This document shows positions 1-10,665 of a stretch of DNA of 64,000 bases, in pieces. Below the pieces are notes generated by a model, which was not told where the DNA came from, did no database searches, and was given only the letters and a program-made list of their open reading frames with translations. The number at the start of each line of letters is the position of its first letter. Within the stretch, counting starts at the first letter, position 1. The position numbers and the translations under genes were made by a program. Source of the DNA: Ditylenchus dipsaci. Taxonomy: Eukaryota; Nematoda; Chromadorea; Rhabditida; Anguinidae. Location of the stretch: positions 62,001-126,000 of the forward strand of contig SADC01000245.1 of the NCBI GenBank assembly GCA_004194705.1, in the 5' to 3' direction.

Positions 1-205
1 TCCCACGTGGTGACGTGCTATTTGTTTCGGCTCGTTAGGCCAGTTCCAGGGGTAATTAGGGTACTGATTTTGAATGTGGCATCAAAAAAGTCTTATTAAC
101 TTTAAAACTGGTCAAACAAGCCAAAATAACTAGCGTACCACCAAGTGGGATTGAACCTGCAACACCATTTCGGGCCAAAAAGCGCAAACTTTTTTCAACC
201 TAAGT
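1..205. repeat. tRNA-like fold-back repeat, copy 1 (cut by window edge)
   Basis: The stretch starts inside one arm (tcccacgtgg) and runs through the loop into a complete opposite arm carrying ggtttcgaa-like box B sequence in reverse (attgaacctgc) and the reverse of an A-box-like end. The same two-armed unit is seen at 7262-7548 and 13684-14290. The left arm lies mostly outside the window. Confidence 0.7.
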
Positions 206-337
206 AGTCTTTCCCTCTATTCTATCGTTTTCAGGGCCTAAAATATACTTTCCTCTAAAAAAATCCACTTTTGGTTACCTCAAATAGTGGACTCCTGCCA
301 TTTAGGCTTAAATCTCAGGTTTCATGAAAAAGCCGTT

Positions 338-949
338 TTAAACCTTTAACCGGAGTAGTTTCCGCCCCTCTAAAAACAAATCGAGCACAAGGTTCTGGCA
401 GGAGATCAGCCTGTTGTTATTGAGCAAATTCTCAATGCTGTTAGCAGCTACACTGATGTTTTTCTTGAAAAACTCATGACTGAACCTTAGATTTCGCCCT
501 GTCCAGAGATGACATATACCTTCCAGTTGAGCTGTTTCGTCTGCAGTGTAGACTGAAGGGCCCATGTAAATGGTTGTGCTGCGAATACGAAGATGCTTAG
601 ACAATAATAGAGGCAGCCAATAGTTGATAGGGAAGGCTGGAGTGTCATCTGCCCATTTTAAATTTCTTGGATCCATGCTAGGGCTGGGATGTCCTGGTGC
701 AGACAAGTTTAAGAGTCGGAGTAGTATCTCATGCTTTTCGTTCAAATAAATTTCGAGATAGTAATAACGCAAATCATGTTTTTTTAGAATGCGCAATGGT
801 CGTTCCTTGAAATGCTCTTTCACCAACTGATTAAATAGGTGACAGGTAAGAGAAATATTTACGTCCAACTGGTCTCTTGAGCAGAATCTCAGTACTTCCA
901 GGAGCAATGGAAGATTCCTAATGGTCATTATCAGTAAAAAAGAGTCCAC
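338..949 (-). CDS. F-box domain protein, single exon, 203 aa
   Basis: Intact 203-codon frame with ATG at 949. An F-box-like region covers about residues 12-50: LPLLLEVLRFCSRDQLDV, then a conserved NxxFNQLV stretch and PLRIL. F-box proteins usually recruit substrates to SCF ubiquitin ligases through Skp1. The rest (about residues 55-203) is Leu-rich with no substrate domain I can name. Family members with the pattern xSRDQLDxxxLxxxxFNxLI...PLRIL are numerous in plant-parasitic and free-living tylenchid-type nematodes, which supports the organism guess. No intron is visible and no polyA signal was pinned down. It lies 0.9 kb from a second, much shorter F-box gene on the same strand. The F-box call is fairly good; substrate and role are unknown. 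Confidence 0.65.
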   Translation of the reverse strand: MDSFLLIMTIRNLPLLLEVLRFCSRDQLDVNISLTCHLFNQLVKEHFKERPLRILKKHDLRYYYLEIYLNEKHEILLRLLNLSAPGHPSPSMDPRNLKWADDTPAFPINYWLPLLLSKHLRIRSTTIYMGPSVYTADETAQLEGICHLWTGRNLRFSHEFFKKNISVAANSIENLLNNNRLISCQNLVLDLFLEGRKLLRLKV

Positions 950-1113
950 CTTCTAACCTTCGACATCGACATCAAGATAGACTTCGACATCGACATGTCA
1001 TTGTAACCAAGGGGTCAGAATTGCAACTTAAAAATTTAAAAATATATATTTTCTGAAAACTTTGTTTTCGCTTCCGTTTCCAGAAGTGTGCGGAGGCCCA
1101 ACAACTATACTTC

Positions 1114-1271
1114 TGAATTGAATTGGCACTTTTTATACTCCGGCAAACCGTTTGCTTCAAACCGATCAAATGGTTTAAGGGTTTGCTGCAAACTGTTTAA
1201 TGGCTCCGGCAAACGGTTTGAAGCAAACGGTTTGCCGCAGTATAAAAAGTGCATTGAACTCGTCCAATTCC
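1114..1271. repeat. Short palindromic MITE
   Basis: Inverted arms: 'gcactttttatactccggc' on the left and its near-complement 'cagtataaaaagtgc' on the right, with internal copies of CAAACGGTTTG. It abuts the 1276-1672 element. Confidence 0.6.
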
Positions 1272-1275
1272 ATTA

Positions 1276-1672
1276 GGGGTACTAATTCGGTTTACACCCC
1301 ACCCCCAGTTTTGGGTTTATCGGTTTCTATGTTGCGACAAACATATTTTATTTATTCACATACATACAGTTCAACAATCTGAGACCATATTTTATTTATT
1401 CACTTTCGACGCCAAATAAAATCTGAGATATAACTTTTAAAAACAGAACGATGTGTGCCATATTCTAGCTTTTTACCATATTCTAGCTGTTTTTAAAAGT
1501 TATGTCTCAGATTTTGTTTGGCGTCGAAAGTTCAGTGGAAATGATAGTATGTTTTATTTATGGTCTCAGATTGTTGAACTGTATGTATGTGAATAAATAA
1601 AATATGTTTGTCGCAACATAGAAACCGATAAACCCAAAAACTGGGGGTGGGTGTAAACCGAATTAGTACCCC
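1276..1672. mobile_element. Fold-back MITE with ATTA target duplication
   Basis: Arms of over 100 bp begin GGGGTACTAATTCGG and end with the reverse complement. Both ends are flanked by ATTA (1272-1275, 1673-1676). The centre holds a second hairpin around 'ttttaaaagttatgtctcag'. No coding content. Confidence 0.75.
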
Positions 1673-1842
1673 ATTAGGCTATTAGAATAACTTAGGACTG
1701 GTACAATGCTTATTGGACGACCAATATTCCACCGACTACCAAAGTTCATCAGTAACGTTTTGGCAAAAGAGTTAGACCGACAAATACTCAGCAAAGAATA
1801 GTGCAAAAAACGATTTATTTTCAAACTAACGGTCAACTATGC

Positions 1843-2219
1843 TCAAATGTATTTAGACAAGTAGTCCTGGAATATGTATGCCAATAAACAAATAATGATG
1901 ACGCCCGTAATGCAAGCCAGCCGTGCATATTCGTAGCGTAGCTCTTGAATTTGATTCTGTAGCTCTTGAATTTGATTCTGTAGCTCTGCGATCTGCTGAT
2001 TCTGTAAATAGGTAATTCAGTCAAAAAATCTAATATAACTCATTTAGAACTAGTTCTCATAAAATAAATAAGTTAACTAACAAAATTTCGCATGTTCACC
2101 AGGGCTGGACTGGTACACCGCGAAAGTGTAGTGGACACAGCAAGTATTATTAAAGAATCTTTTAATGATAGAAATTGAAAAATATCATGATGCATCTCCG
2201 CTGGTAACAATCGACTCAT
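1843..2219 (-). CDS. Two-exon F-box / coiled-coil / membrane-anchor miniprotein (98 aa)
   Basis: Exon 1 is 2219-2082 (46 codons) and exon 2 is 2001-1843 (52 codons plus TGA). The 80-nt intron has GT at 2081-2080 and tttacag before exon 2, and the frame is continuous. Residues 5-40 look like an F-box (LLPAEMHHDIFQFLSLKD). Exon 2 starts with heptad-like Gln/Leu repeats (LQNQIQELQNQIQEL) predicting a coiled coil. It ends in a hydrophobic helix (ACITGVIIICLLAYIF) and a short polar tail, a tail-anchor layout. Known: F-boxes bind Skp1. Inferred: a membrane-tethered SCF adaptor whose coiled coil is the binding surface. An ATG further upstream (2282) is open but hydrophobic; I prefer 2219 because the F-box begins there. 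No substrate domain is present. Confidence 0.6.
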
Positions 2220-2282
2220 TTTGAAGATAAGCAGAAGCGGTATGTAGAAATAAAAAGAATTTACAGTCGATGGCCCCAGCAA

Positions 2283-2778
2283 TAAACAGCCTCACTAAGA
2301 TCAGCTGCAAAAAATGTCTTTTGCGCCACTAATAGTTTAAGTGAACGCCAAAAGATAGATTATTTAAAACTTCGTTCTCAAAACCATTTGCAAAAAAGTA
2401 GGATGATTCTTAAGACAATAATCGCAGCAACTATGCATGTAATATCGACACTGGCTTTTAGCAAATTTACCTCTTAAAGACATGTTTTCCAAAAAAAAAT
2501 CACTGACTCATCTGAAAGCTTTGGCCTTTTCAAAGAAAAGTATTTGAAAATGCGTGCGGCACACAGACGTGATAGCTGGAGTTTGTGAAAAACTTGAAAA
2601 ACCGTCTTTGAAATAATCGTGCCAGCAAAGTAAATTGTTGTATCCTATTTAATTTTAATTGCCCGTTAATTATAGACAAAAAGTCACCTGGGCATTCAAA
2701 AGACCCGGCGCTAGACCCTGCCTCTCATCTTCCTCGGCGTCCTCTACTTGTGGAACCTTTACAACTTACTAATAAAAA
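2283..2778. other. Intergenic, nothing recognised
   Basis: AT-rich stretch between two minus-strand genes. I see no ORF of interest, no long inverted repeat and no RNA gene. It probably contains the promoter of the 1843-2219 gene. Confidence 0.4.
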
Positions 2779-4655
2779 TTATATACGTAATCGGCAGCTT
2801 ACCGCGTTTACCGTGAACAACCCGACGACAGAACAGATCCAAGTTGATACGAGGAGAAACACATTTTCTAGTAATCCGGGTAGAGAATTTTCATATAAGC
2901 ACACCAGAACAGCTACGACCACAACGATCCCGAAACGCACTATGCTGACGGTAGCTTTTTTTGAAAATATCCAGAAGCGGTTTATCTTCGCAACGAATAA
3001 GAAAGAGTATGGTATGAGAAACTTTGCTATAAAGAGCTTGCAGCGCCTATATAAATCGTTTACTTTAAAATAGCAGAGAATAATTGATAAGAAATACTTG
3101 GAGCATGCATAGTCGTAGATTCGTCCATACCAAACCTCGATTTCGTAATCACTAGAGCTGGTTTCCCTTGGAAGTTCAGTAACGGCTGGAGTTGGCGCTC
3201 TCAGATTCAAGGGATCCATCGAAAATGCCTGGCATTCTTTGATCGTAAAATCCTACAACAAAATTGCAAAACCTATCAGCGCCAGCATCATAAAGACAAC
3301 TCACCCAACTTCTCTGCCAAATCTGGACTTGCTTATACACCATCTGTCCAATGCTGTTTGTCACGCAAATCTTGTCACCCCTACAAAGACTTATTTATCA
3401 GACAGCTGATTTCAAGACGTACCAAGGAGATTGAATTATCAATTTAGATCCACTGCTGAAAAGGCAAAAGACTCAAAAAAATAGTTTCTCAAAAAACTGA
3501 CTTGGTAAACCGGTTACAGTAAGCCATGTTGACCATAGACGAATACAGCTCTTCATCTGGCGCTATTTCTTCACGAGCACCCAGACCGGCATCGTAGACA
3601 CAAACCGATTGCTTAAAATAAATTGAAATACAGTTAAACCTCTATATTGAATCACGCAATGGACCGGCCCTGCCCCGATGCAATATATAGGTGGATGCAA
3701 TACAGAGGGTTAATAATAGGTAACCTTTTTACGGCCAACCAAACCAAAACAAAAAAATGCAACATAGAGGTGGATGCAATACAAAGGGTTGCTATTTTCT
3801 CTGACAGGACAGCTCCTCTGATGCTAAAAAAGGGTTCTTAGCATTGTGCTTTTGAAACGACAATAGCATTGAACAGATTCAGTTCGTCTCTCGTCATTAA
3901 CTTATGACAGTTAATGACAGGTTTTTGGTAGCGGAGTCTGGTAATGGAGAGCCACCCTACGTGGTGTTGGACATTATATGCAAATCTTCCCATACCTGAT
4001 CACATTCGCAGTTCTCAGCTTTAGACTTACTGGATTCAGTCAACGGCTCGCAAGAAGAAGAGAAAAAGCCAAACTTGCTTCCACCGAAAATTCTATTCAT
4101 AAAAGACTTCTCCTGGAGACTCATTACTTCGAACGGCAAAGCTTGAATACCTTTTTTGTCCTCCAGCGTTGAACTGAAAAATTTGGTTTAAAAAAAATCA
4201 AACTGATCAAAAGAAGCATACCCATGACCCAGTGCAAAATGCTTGACCTCCAATTTTCCATCCAGCAGGTAGAAGACATACACATTGCTTGGTGCCTCGA
4301 AGAACATTCGTGTATTTTCCAGCCGAACTCTTCCATCTAATTTCGCGACTTAACATATAGATTAGTGTCTTATTGGAGTCACGAACTCAAAACTAACGTA
4401 CAACGGTTACCATGCGTCATGATTGTGACCTGATCACTAGTCGATGCAGTAAGCGCAGCGTAATAGAATTCTCCGGAAGTTACCACAGGACCAAAATCAA
4501 TGCACTCTAATAATAAAACGTGACTAAGTCAAAAAAGTCAAATAAAAATAAAAACCTTGCTCGATTTTATTGAACCCGAAAACGCCATTATTTCCCACGG
4601 AAAAGACAACAAGGAATGCAAAAGCTATGGTGACCATGGCAGACACACGAATCAT
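2779..4655 (-). CDS. Unrecognised eight-exon secreted or type I membrane protein (about 365 aa)
   Basis: Exons on the minus strand: 4655-4556, 4506-4411, 4336-4222, 4173-3996, 3611-3502, 3380-3305, 3252-3098, 3046-2779. All joins keep frame with GT-AG ends. The last intron (51 nt) has a length divisible by three and contains no stop, so it could be retained. The protein starts with a signal peptide (MIRVSAMVTIAFAFLVVFSV). A roughly 240-residue Cys-containing ectodomain follows, with motifs such as EAPSNVYVFYLLDGKLEV, CECDQ and YSSMVNMAYCNRF. Near the C-terminus are hydrophobic helices (FGIVVVVAVLVCLY and FLLVSTWICSVVGLFTV). I considered a class 3 lipase because of the MAYCNRF segment, but no GHSLGG-type elbow is present. 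Function unknown. A pogo-type MITE sits in intron 4. Confidence 0.6.
3631..3790. mobile_element. Pogo-type MITE in an intron
   Basis: Begins after TA with CAGTTAAACCTCTATATTG, followed by the GGACCGG box typical of this window's TACAGTC families. The motif GGTGGATGCAATACA occurs twice. The right end is eroded and its position approximate. Confidence 0.55.
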
Positions 4656-5524
4656 TTCTTACACACAAGAATTCTGCAGAGAGAGATGCTTTGATTCCGA
4701 AACACAGAGAGAGCGCAATAAATCTAGAACTTTAAAAATTGTCTATCAGCAAAAACAAAAAAGATAGGTAAATAATGGCTTGTTTACGCTGTGGGCATTA
4801 GCGTATGAGGTGCTAACGATGGCGAATTAGGCGGGCGCCAATGTGGGCAGCAATATTTTGCGTTTGGCTCATTTCGAGCGAGCAGATCACAACATTTAAA
4901 AAAATAGCTATGTAATGTGAGCCATATGGCTCGCCACACAAAGAGATTAATGTGCTTGCGATACAAATACGAGCCATATGGTTCGCGAGCCATTCGGCTC
5001 ACATCCATAATGAGCGTATAGTTCAGATGCGAAAAACAGTGCGCGGTGAAATACAGCCTAAATTTTGTTTATTCTATCCATTTTTTCAATTTTTTGACTA
5101 ATATTTTTGAAAACAGTAAGCTTGTAAGACTTCATTAGTTTTACTCGTCTTCAACAATAAATTGACGGTTGAAATTTCTGAGAACTTTACTATTGTCTAG
5201 AGCAAGGATGCGTCGGAATTCCGAAATCCGAATTCCGATACTTTTTAAGTTCCGAAATCCGAATTCCAAAAAAAGTCAAGTTCAGAATTCTGAAATGCGA
5301 AATTCGAAAAATGTGTTGCAATGAAATCGAATTCAGATTTTTCTCGGTATTTGTTAACCCGAATTCAAGTTTTCTTCCATTTTTTATGTTGCCGTCATAC
5401 ATCTGCCAGCTTCTATCAGCAAAAACAGAATTATTCTTGGGTGACCTTCCAGGCTGTCTTTCACTTTTAGTTCAAAAAAATGAGGCCTTCCTAATTTTAC
5501 ATGAAAATTAAAAAAAAAACCGGA
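4656..5524. other. Intergenic with low-complexity repeats
   Basis: 4784-5050 has several GAGCCATATGGCTC-like inverted motifs. 5205-5340 is rich in short CCGAATTCC/GAAATCC repeats. No supported gene; the open frames here look accidental. Confidence 0.4.
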
Positions 5525-6225
5525 GAAATTAAAGGGCAAAACTTTTTTTGTCACAGATTCACTTTTTTTGTACCAGATTCACTTTTTTCTGTCACAGATT
5601 TCCTCATTTCTGTCACAGATTTGGTTCTCGACACGAAATCAACAATTTTTAAAAAATTTTGTGTGAAATTCAGGGGTGGGCAAAGACCAGATGGCTGGAG
5701 ACCCACTCCGGAATGGCCAAAAGGCCAAAACTATTGGTTTTTCGGGGTTTACTAAAGGGGGAGTAAACTTTATGAGAAAAACCGATTGAGCGGATCAGAT
5801 TTTGGGTCTGATGGGCTTAATCGCTCAGAATTCCAGGTTTATGGTGGTTTTGAGTGGTTCAGGATGGAGTTGTGGGCGATTAAGCCGATCGGACCCGAAA
5901 TCTGATCCGCTCAATTGGTTTTTCTCGAAAAGTTTACTCCCCCTTTAGTAAACCCCGAAAAATAAACCAATAATTTGGCCTTTTGGCCATTCCGGAGTGG
6001 GTCTCCAGCCATCTGGTCTTTGCCCACCCCTGAATTTCACACAAAATTTTTTAAAAATTGTTGATTTCGTGTCGAGAACCAAATCTGTGACAGAAATGAG
6101 GAAATCTGTGACAGAAAAAAGTGAATCTGGTACAAAAAAAGTGAATCTGGTACAAAAAAAGTGAATCTGGTACAAAAAAAGTGAATCTGGTACAAAAAAA
6201 AGTGAATCTGTGACAAAAAAAGTAT
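5525..6225. mobile_element. Large palindromic element (about 0.7 kb)
   Basis: Left arm 5525-5760 and right arm 5940-6225 are near-perfect inverted copies, including GGGGTGGGCAAAGACCAGA and its complement. An inner palindrome starts and ends at TTTAGTAAACCCC (5750-5950). The right arm has four tandem 20-bp units (gtgaatctggtacaaaaaaa) where the left has one. Long ORFs on either strand mirror each other and are artefacts of the palindrome. Confidence 0.8.
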
Positions 6226-6297
6226 TGCCCGTTAAAAAAGTGTCGGACCCTAGGCGGGAACGAACTTTTGGGGTGCCACTATAGCGAGGTTCAACTG
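6226..6297. repeat. Orphan right end of a TACAGTC-type pogo element
   Basis: Contains the core GACCCTAGGCGGGAACGAAC, then the terminal motif GGGTGCCACTATAGCGAGG and CAACTG|TA. The same core occurs at 31.8-32.1 and 56.1-56.5 kb with different terminal motifs. Confidence 0.65.
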
Positions 6298-6569
6298 TAT
6301 TTGAGTTCTCACGACCACCAGAAGCCAAAATTGATCTCAAAGCATAGCCAAAAATTTCGAAAACCTTAGCCAAAAAATTGAACATGTGGCTTTTTTAGCA
6401 ACTGCTATCTTTAAAAAAATACCTATTTCGCAAAAATATTCTTTTAGACATTTGAAAAATTAAATTGCTCCAAACTTTTACTATTAAAAAATAAGTATTT
6501 GAATAAAGATTTTTCCTTGTTACTTTTTTGAACATTTGATTTAAAATATGGGATAAATCTTTTTTTGCA

Positions 6570-6995
6570 TACTTCTGGCTTTTTTCTGCCCGTTGAATGC
6601 GTCTTTCTGCCCGCTCTTTTGAAAATGATTAAAAAAACCCCCGATTTGTGATAACTTTTTTATTCTGAGCCACCCTAATACACAAAATTTCATAAGGAAT
6701 CCGAATTTACAAAATTACATAATTTCCGAAAATTTTTTGGCTGATGAGATGTGACCATTTGTTGCATCCAAGAGATTTTCGCTAAAATTCTGCAAAGTGG
6801 CTGAAACTAGACAGCTAAAAGCTTTTTCGAAATTCTGTAAATAACTTCGGATTACTTGAACAATTTTGTATACTGGGGCGGCTCATAATAAAAAAATTAT
6901 CACAAATTGGGGTTATTTTTAATCATTTTCAAAAAAGCGGCCAGAAAGAAGCATTCAACGGACAGAAAAAAGACAGAAGCGGGCATTTAAAATTC
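6570..6995. mobile_element. Palindromic MITE
   Basis: Arms pair from CTTCTGGCTTTTTTCTG to its complement near 6960-6990, through 'gaatccgaattta' and 'taacttcggatta'. No coding content. Confidence 0.65.
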
Positions 6996-7261
6996 TTGTC
7001 CTTAAAAATGACCGAAAAAAATCAAAAACATTCTTTTTGACAGAAATTTTGTTTTTTGTTTCATAATCTTATTTTTAAATGAGATTTGTCTAACTTTGTA
7101 AATTTTAAAATCGCAGCCCTTGTTTGACATTTAAATAAATATTCTAAAAAAAAGTCTCTTCAATAAGAAAGAGGCCATTTAAAAAGCCTAAAAAAAACCC
7201 AAAATTTTTATCCCCAATCTAACGCCACCGCTCAATATAACGCCAAAATCGTTTTAAAGGA

Positions 7262-7548
7262 GCGGCTCGATGGCGCAGTGCGTAAGCATTTCCGGTTTTT
7301 TTGGCCCAAAATGGTGTTGCAGGCTCGATCCCACGTGGTAGCATGCTATTTATTTGGCTTGTTTGACCAGTTCAAAGGGTAATTTGGGTCGCTGATTCCG
7401 AATCTGGCGTCAAAAAAGTCTAATCCCCCCTAGAACTGGCCAAACAAGCCAAAAAAATAACGTGCCACCGCGTGGGATCGAACCTGCGCAATCTTTTATG
7501 ACCAAAAATACAAACGCTTAGGCACTGCACCGCGGAAGCCACTTTTTC
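7262..7548. mobile_element. tRNA-like fold-back element, complete copy
   Basis: The left arm reads as a tRNA-derived head: A-box-like TGGCGCAGTGCGTAAGC at about 7269 and B-box-like GGCTCGATCCC at about 7321. The right arm is the same head inverted (GGGATCGAACCTGCGC, then GCACTGCACCG). Arms converge on a central CCAGTTCNNGGGGTAAT segment. It resembles two tRNA-SINE heads joined tail to tail. It is not a functional tRNA: the heads lack proper acceptor and anticodon stems. Confidence 0.7.
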
Positions 7549-8105
7549 AAACCGAAATGGCTTCCCCCTACTTTAACAAAACTTTTGGGTTGCTAGAAAA
7601 TCCTTACGGTCCCGTCATGAAGGTACTCAACATTTGGCGCTACTCGGTTATATCACCCCCCCCCCCACAAAATCAAGATTTTTAGGAATGGTCAAAACTC
7701 ATTTTAAGTAATAATTTTGCCATAAAAGGACCAGCAAAGCAATTTAAATAGGGTTCAAGGGCTGTATTGGGAGGGGAAGGGACAAACAGGGCCCACTTCT
7801 ATAGTGCCTATAAGTACCAAAGAGCATTAATTCTCTAAGAGTTGAAGGCACTTACAAACCTAGCCCTTGTGGTGGACGTAAATGTATAAGTGCTTGACCT
7901 AATCAGCTCGATCAGCCGGGTGGATCCCGAGGGTTGTCGTTTAATTTTTGGTTGGCTGAGCCTCTGGCTCAAAGCTACAGGCCGAAAGAGGGGCTAGACC
8001 CTTTAAATAATAACAATACTATATTAAAGATGTTAAACATAGTTTTGAATACTGGGCCTATTGCATAAATAACTCTGGTATGCATGTTTTTTCATGCATC
8101 CAGAG

Positions 8106-9093
8106 CAGTGTTGTGCTGAGCTCACTCCCAGTGAGAATCTCACTCAGAATTCTCAGTGAGACTCTCACTCACAGCCTGTGAGGACAAAATTCAAAATTCT
8201 CACTCTCACTCACAGCCTGTGAGGACAAATGCCATTCTCACTCACTCTCACTCACACAAAATATCATTCTCACTCAGTGAGAATTCTCGAAAATTTCCGT
8301 TACATAGACGGCATCAATTTAAATCATTCTTGAATTATTTCAGTCTTTATTATTTCAAATCATGCAACAAAATCAAGTAAGGTTGTAAAAATAAATTGTT
8401 TACAAAGATGAGGTAGATAATTAAAATAATCAAGAGCACAAAGTAAACGTCAAGTATGTTAAGTAAATAAAAAAATTTACATAGCTGTAAAATAGGTATT
8501 GAATAAAATGGGTGGAATACCGTATTTCATTTGATAGAAGCCCGGGGATTCTATTTTTGGATCCCCGAAAATCGGAAAATTTGGAATTCCATCTCGAGAT
8601 TTTCGGGTGCTCGACCGAAATATAAAAAGTGAAATCAGAACTGCTCTATCGAAAAGCCTACTGAGGCGACGAAATTTTGGATAGGCATGCAGTCCACAGT
8701 AAATAATCTTCCATTAAGCTGAAATATTAGTCATGAGAGAACATTTCAGGAGTGGAAATATATTGCTGAGCTGACATTAGAAATATTGGAAACGAGCAGC
8801 CCAATCGAACGAACTTTCTCTCAATGCGGGTTAGCAACGGCAAGACATAGAAGTCGAACTCAACTTACTCTTTTGAATACACAATCTTTCGGTTTATATC
8901 AATTCCCGAAATTTTGCTTAATAAAAAATTGCAAATTGAAAATTTTCAATTTTCACTGAGATCTCAGTGAGATTCTCACTCTCAGTGAGGACAAATTTCA
9001 AAATTCTCACTCTCATTCACAGCCTGTGAGGACGAATTTCATTCTCACTTACTCTCATTCACAGGCCAAAAAATCGTCCTCAGCACAGCACTG
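8106..9093. mobile_element. hAT transposon remnant with perfect 8-bp target duplication
   Basis: Terminal inverted repeats CAGTGTTGTGCTGAG and CTCAGCACAGCACTG are bracketed by ATCCAGAG on both sides (8098-8105, 9094-9101). Subterminal regions are arrays of CTCACTCTCACTCACAG. The interior keeps a transposase C-terminal relic. An 8-bp duplication plus that relic defines the hAT superfamily. Confidence 0.9.
8780..8902 (+). pseudogene. hAT transposase C-terminal (dimerisation) relic
   Basis: In frame from 8780 the sequence reads SSPIERTFSQCGLATARHR followed by a Leu-rich tail. This matches the hAT dimerisation signature (Ser-rich, ERxFSxxGxxxxxRRxxL). About 41 residues survive; the zinc finger and catalytic core are gone, so this element cannot mobilise itself. 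Confidence 0.75.
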
Positions 9094-9465
9094 ATCCAGA
9101 GTCACTTTCGAATAATTTTGTCTAAGGTATGTGGGTGTGCGCATCTCAACTCCAAGCCCCCAAGCCACCGAAGGGGGCGCAGGTGTATTCCCGAGTAGCG
9201 TCCAACATTTCCTTGAAAAGTTAGAAACAGCCACTCTTTTGGTGGATGATCTTCGACATTAAATCAGCTAGTCTCATAATAACCACCACTATTTGACATC
9301 GAATTCGTGTTCAGCATGGTCGATTTGTTTGTAAAACTGCCCTTGAACATGCGAACTTGCTGTCAAATTTTAAAATCCCCTCAAGACAACAAATATTCAA
9401 ATCCAATTTTTTATTAAATCTGAATGTTTTTTGGTTTTTGATAAAAAGAAAACAAAATTTATAAA

Positions 9466-9700
9466 CAGTAGCGAGCAAAAAACACGGGACAAGGATGAAA
9501 TTTTCAAAAAAGCTTTTGTTACGAGAAAATTAGTTGTGCTTCAACGGTCGCCCGTATATAAGATTAGTTGCATTTTTTTGAAAGAGCAACAAAAATGCAA
9601 CAAATCTGCTATACAGGCAATTGTTGAAGCGCAGTAAATTGTCGGGTAGCAAAAGCTTTTTTGGAAATTTCACCCTTGTCCTATTTTTTGCTCGCTACTG
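9466..9700. mobile_element. Tc1/mariner-type MITE
   Basis: Ends CAGTAGCGAGCAAAAAA and TTTTTTGCTCGCTACTG, with CGGGACAAGG / CCTTGTCC just inside. TA follows the right end. The 68-codon frame inside is not recognisable. Confidence 0.8.
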
Positions 9701-9796
9701 TACATTTGATTACAATTTTTTTCTGGCGCTGGCGCCGGCGGCAGCAATTTGACCAACAAGCGCCGGCGCTGGCCGCGATTTTGGCTGAGTTTTAAA

Positions 9797-9985
9797 ATGT
9801 CGCAATTCAAATTGTCGCAATTCGAATTTGTCGCAATTTGAATTGTCGCAATTCAAATTGTCGCAATTCGAATTTGTCGCGATTTGAATTGTCGCAATTT
9901 GAATTGTCGCAATTTGAATTGTTTCAATTTGAATTGTCGCAATTTGAATTTGTAGCAATTTGAATTGTCGCAATGTGAAATGTCG
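9797..9985. repeat. 15-16 bp minisatellite
   Basis: About twelve units of TCGCAATTTGAATTG with scattered AAT/TTC variants. The 92-codon minus frame across it is repeat-driven and not a gene. A GC-rich GGCGCCGGCG cluster precedes it. Confidence 0.85.
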
Positions 9986-9999
9986 CAAGCTGCTCCTGC

Positions 10000-10547
10000 A
10001 TCATTTTACAGCCCTAAAATATACTGATTTTTTTCAAATGTTTGTTGTCTTAAAAGGAATTTGAAATTGCCAGAAAAAAGTAGCAAAAATCGACATATCG
10101 ATATTTTGAATCTTATGCAACGAATTTTTTAATTTGGCTAAGCAGATGTTTGGTCTTCAGGTTCACAAAAAGAGGACGAATGAAAAAGGCCATCACCTTG
10201 TTAATCCCTAGTGTCAGCCGAAAAACAAGTTTTTCCTTATATTTTGATAGGCCATTTAATTATATGCATGTGTTCGAAGAAAAACATCGAGAAATAATAA
10301 CATAAAAACACATATATTTCAATGTTCTTTATTGATTATCTGACGAAATGGCATGCATCTCCAACACTAATGGCTTCAAAGGGTGGCTCATTTTTAATAC
10401 AAGTAAATATGTATCACTCATCCAAATGTTTCTATTTTATCTAGTTTCCTGAAAAACTTTTTATTAAAATTTAAAATAAAAATTTTTAAATTTGTCTAAA
10501 AATAAATATAATTGGTTTTTGCCTTCAAATAAAATACTTCTAGCCGT
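10000..10547. other. No supported feature
   Basis: AT-rich DNA with short ORFs only. No inverted repeat or coding similarity seen. Confidence 0.35.
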
Positions 10548-10665
10548 AGTTGCACGAGCACCGGCGCCCGTGCTCCGAAAATTTTTAGAAAAATCAGACG
10601 CTGGCGCTTGATTTTGAAAAACCCCGGCACCGGTACCTGACGCCAAAATTTTTTGCATGCAACTA
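10548..10665. mobile_element. Small GC-cored MITE
   Basis: Ends AGTTGCACG and CATGCAACT. The core has CACCGGCGCC and CCCCGGCACCGG, resembling the core of the 52624-53291 element. Confidence 0.5.

Larger units (their letters stand above)
7640..9215. mobile_element. C-tract fold-back family copy, split by a hAT element
   Basis: Starts at the poly-C run near 7659 and shares its arm (ggctgtattgggaggggaag) with the complete copy at 35100-36079. It continues to the CTCTGGTATGCAT hairpin and the TGTGGGTGTGCGCATCTCAA stem. It is interrupted at 8106-9093 by a hAT insertion, so host sequence resumes at 9094. Confidence 0.7.

Noticed and set aside
3502..3611. Class 3 lipase domain (YSSMVNMAYCNRF)
   Set aside because: No catalytic serine elbow or other lipase motifs in the remaining exons.
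5501..6385. Pair of similar proteins encoded on opposite strands (PDSLFSVTDF...)
   Set aside because: The two frames are the two arms of one palindrome read in opposite directions.
7269..7335. Functional tRNA gene
   Set aside because: Box-like motifs only; the same sequence recurs inverted in the other arm and in several copies, and no cloverleaf forms.
9710..9988. 92-codon minus-strand frame (QIATIQIETIQ repeats)
   Set aside because: It is a translation of the TCGCAATTTGAATTG minisatellite; no start context, no family.
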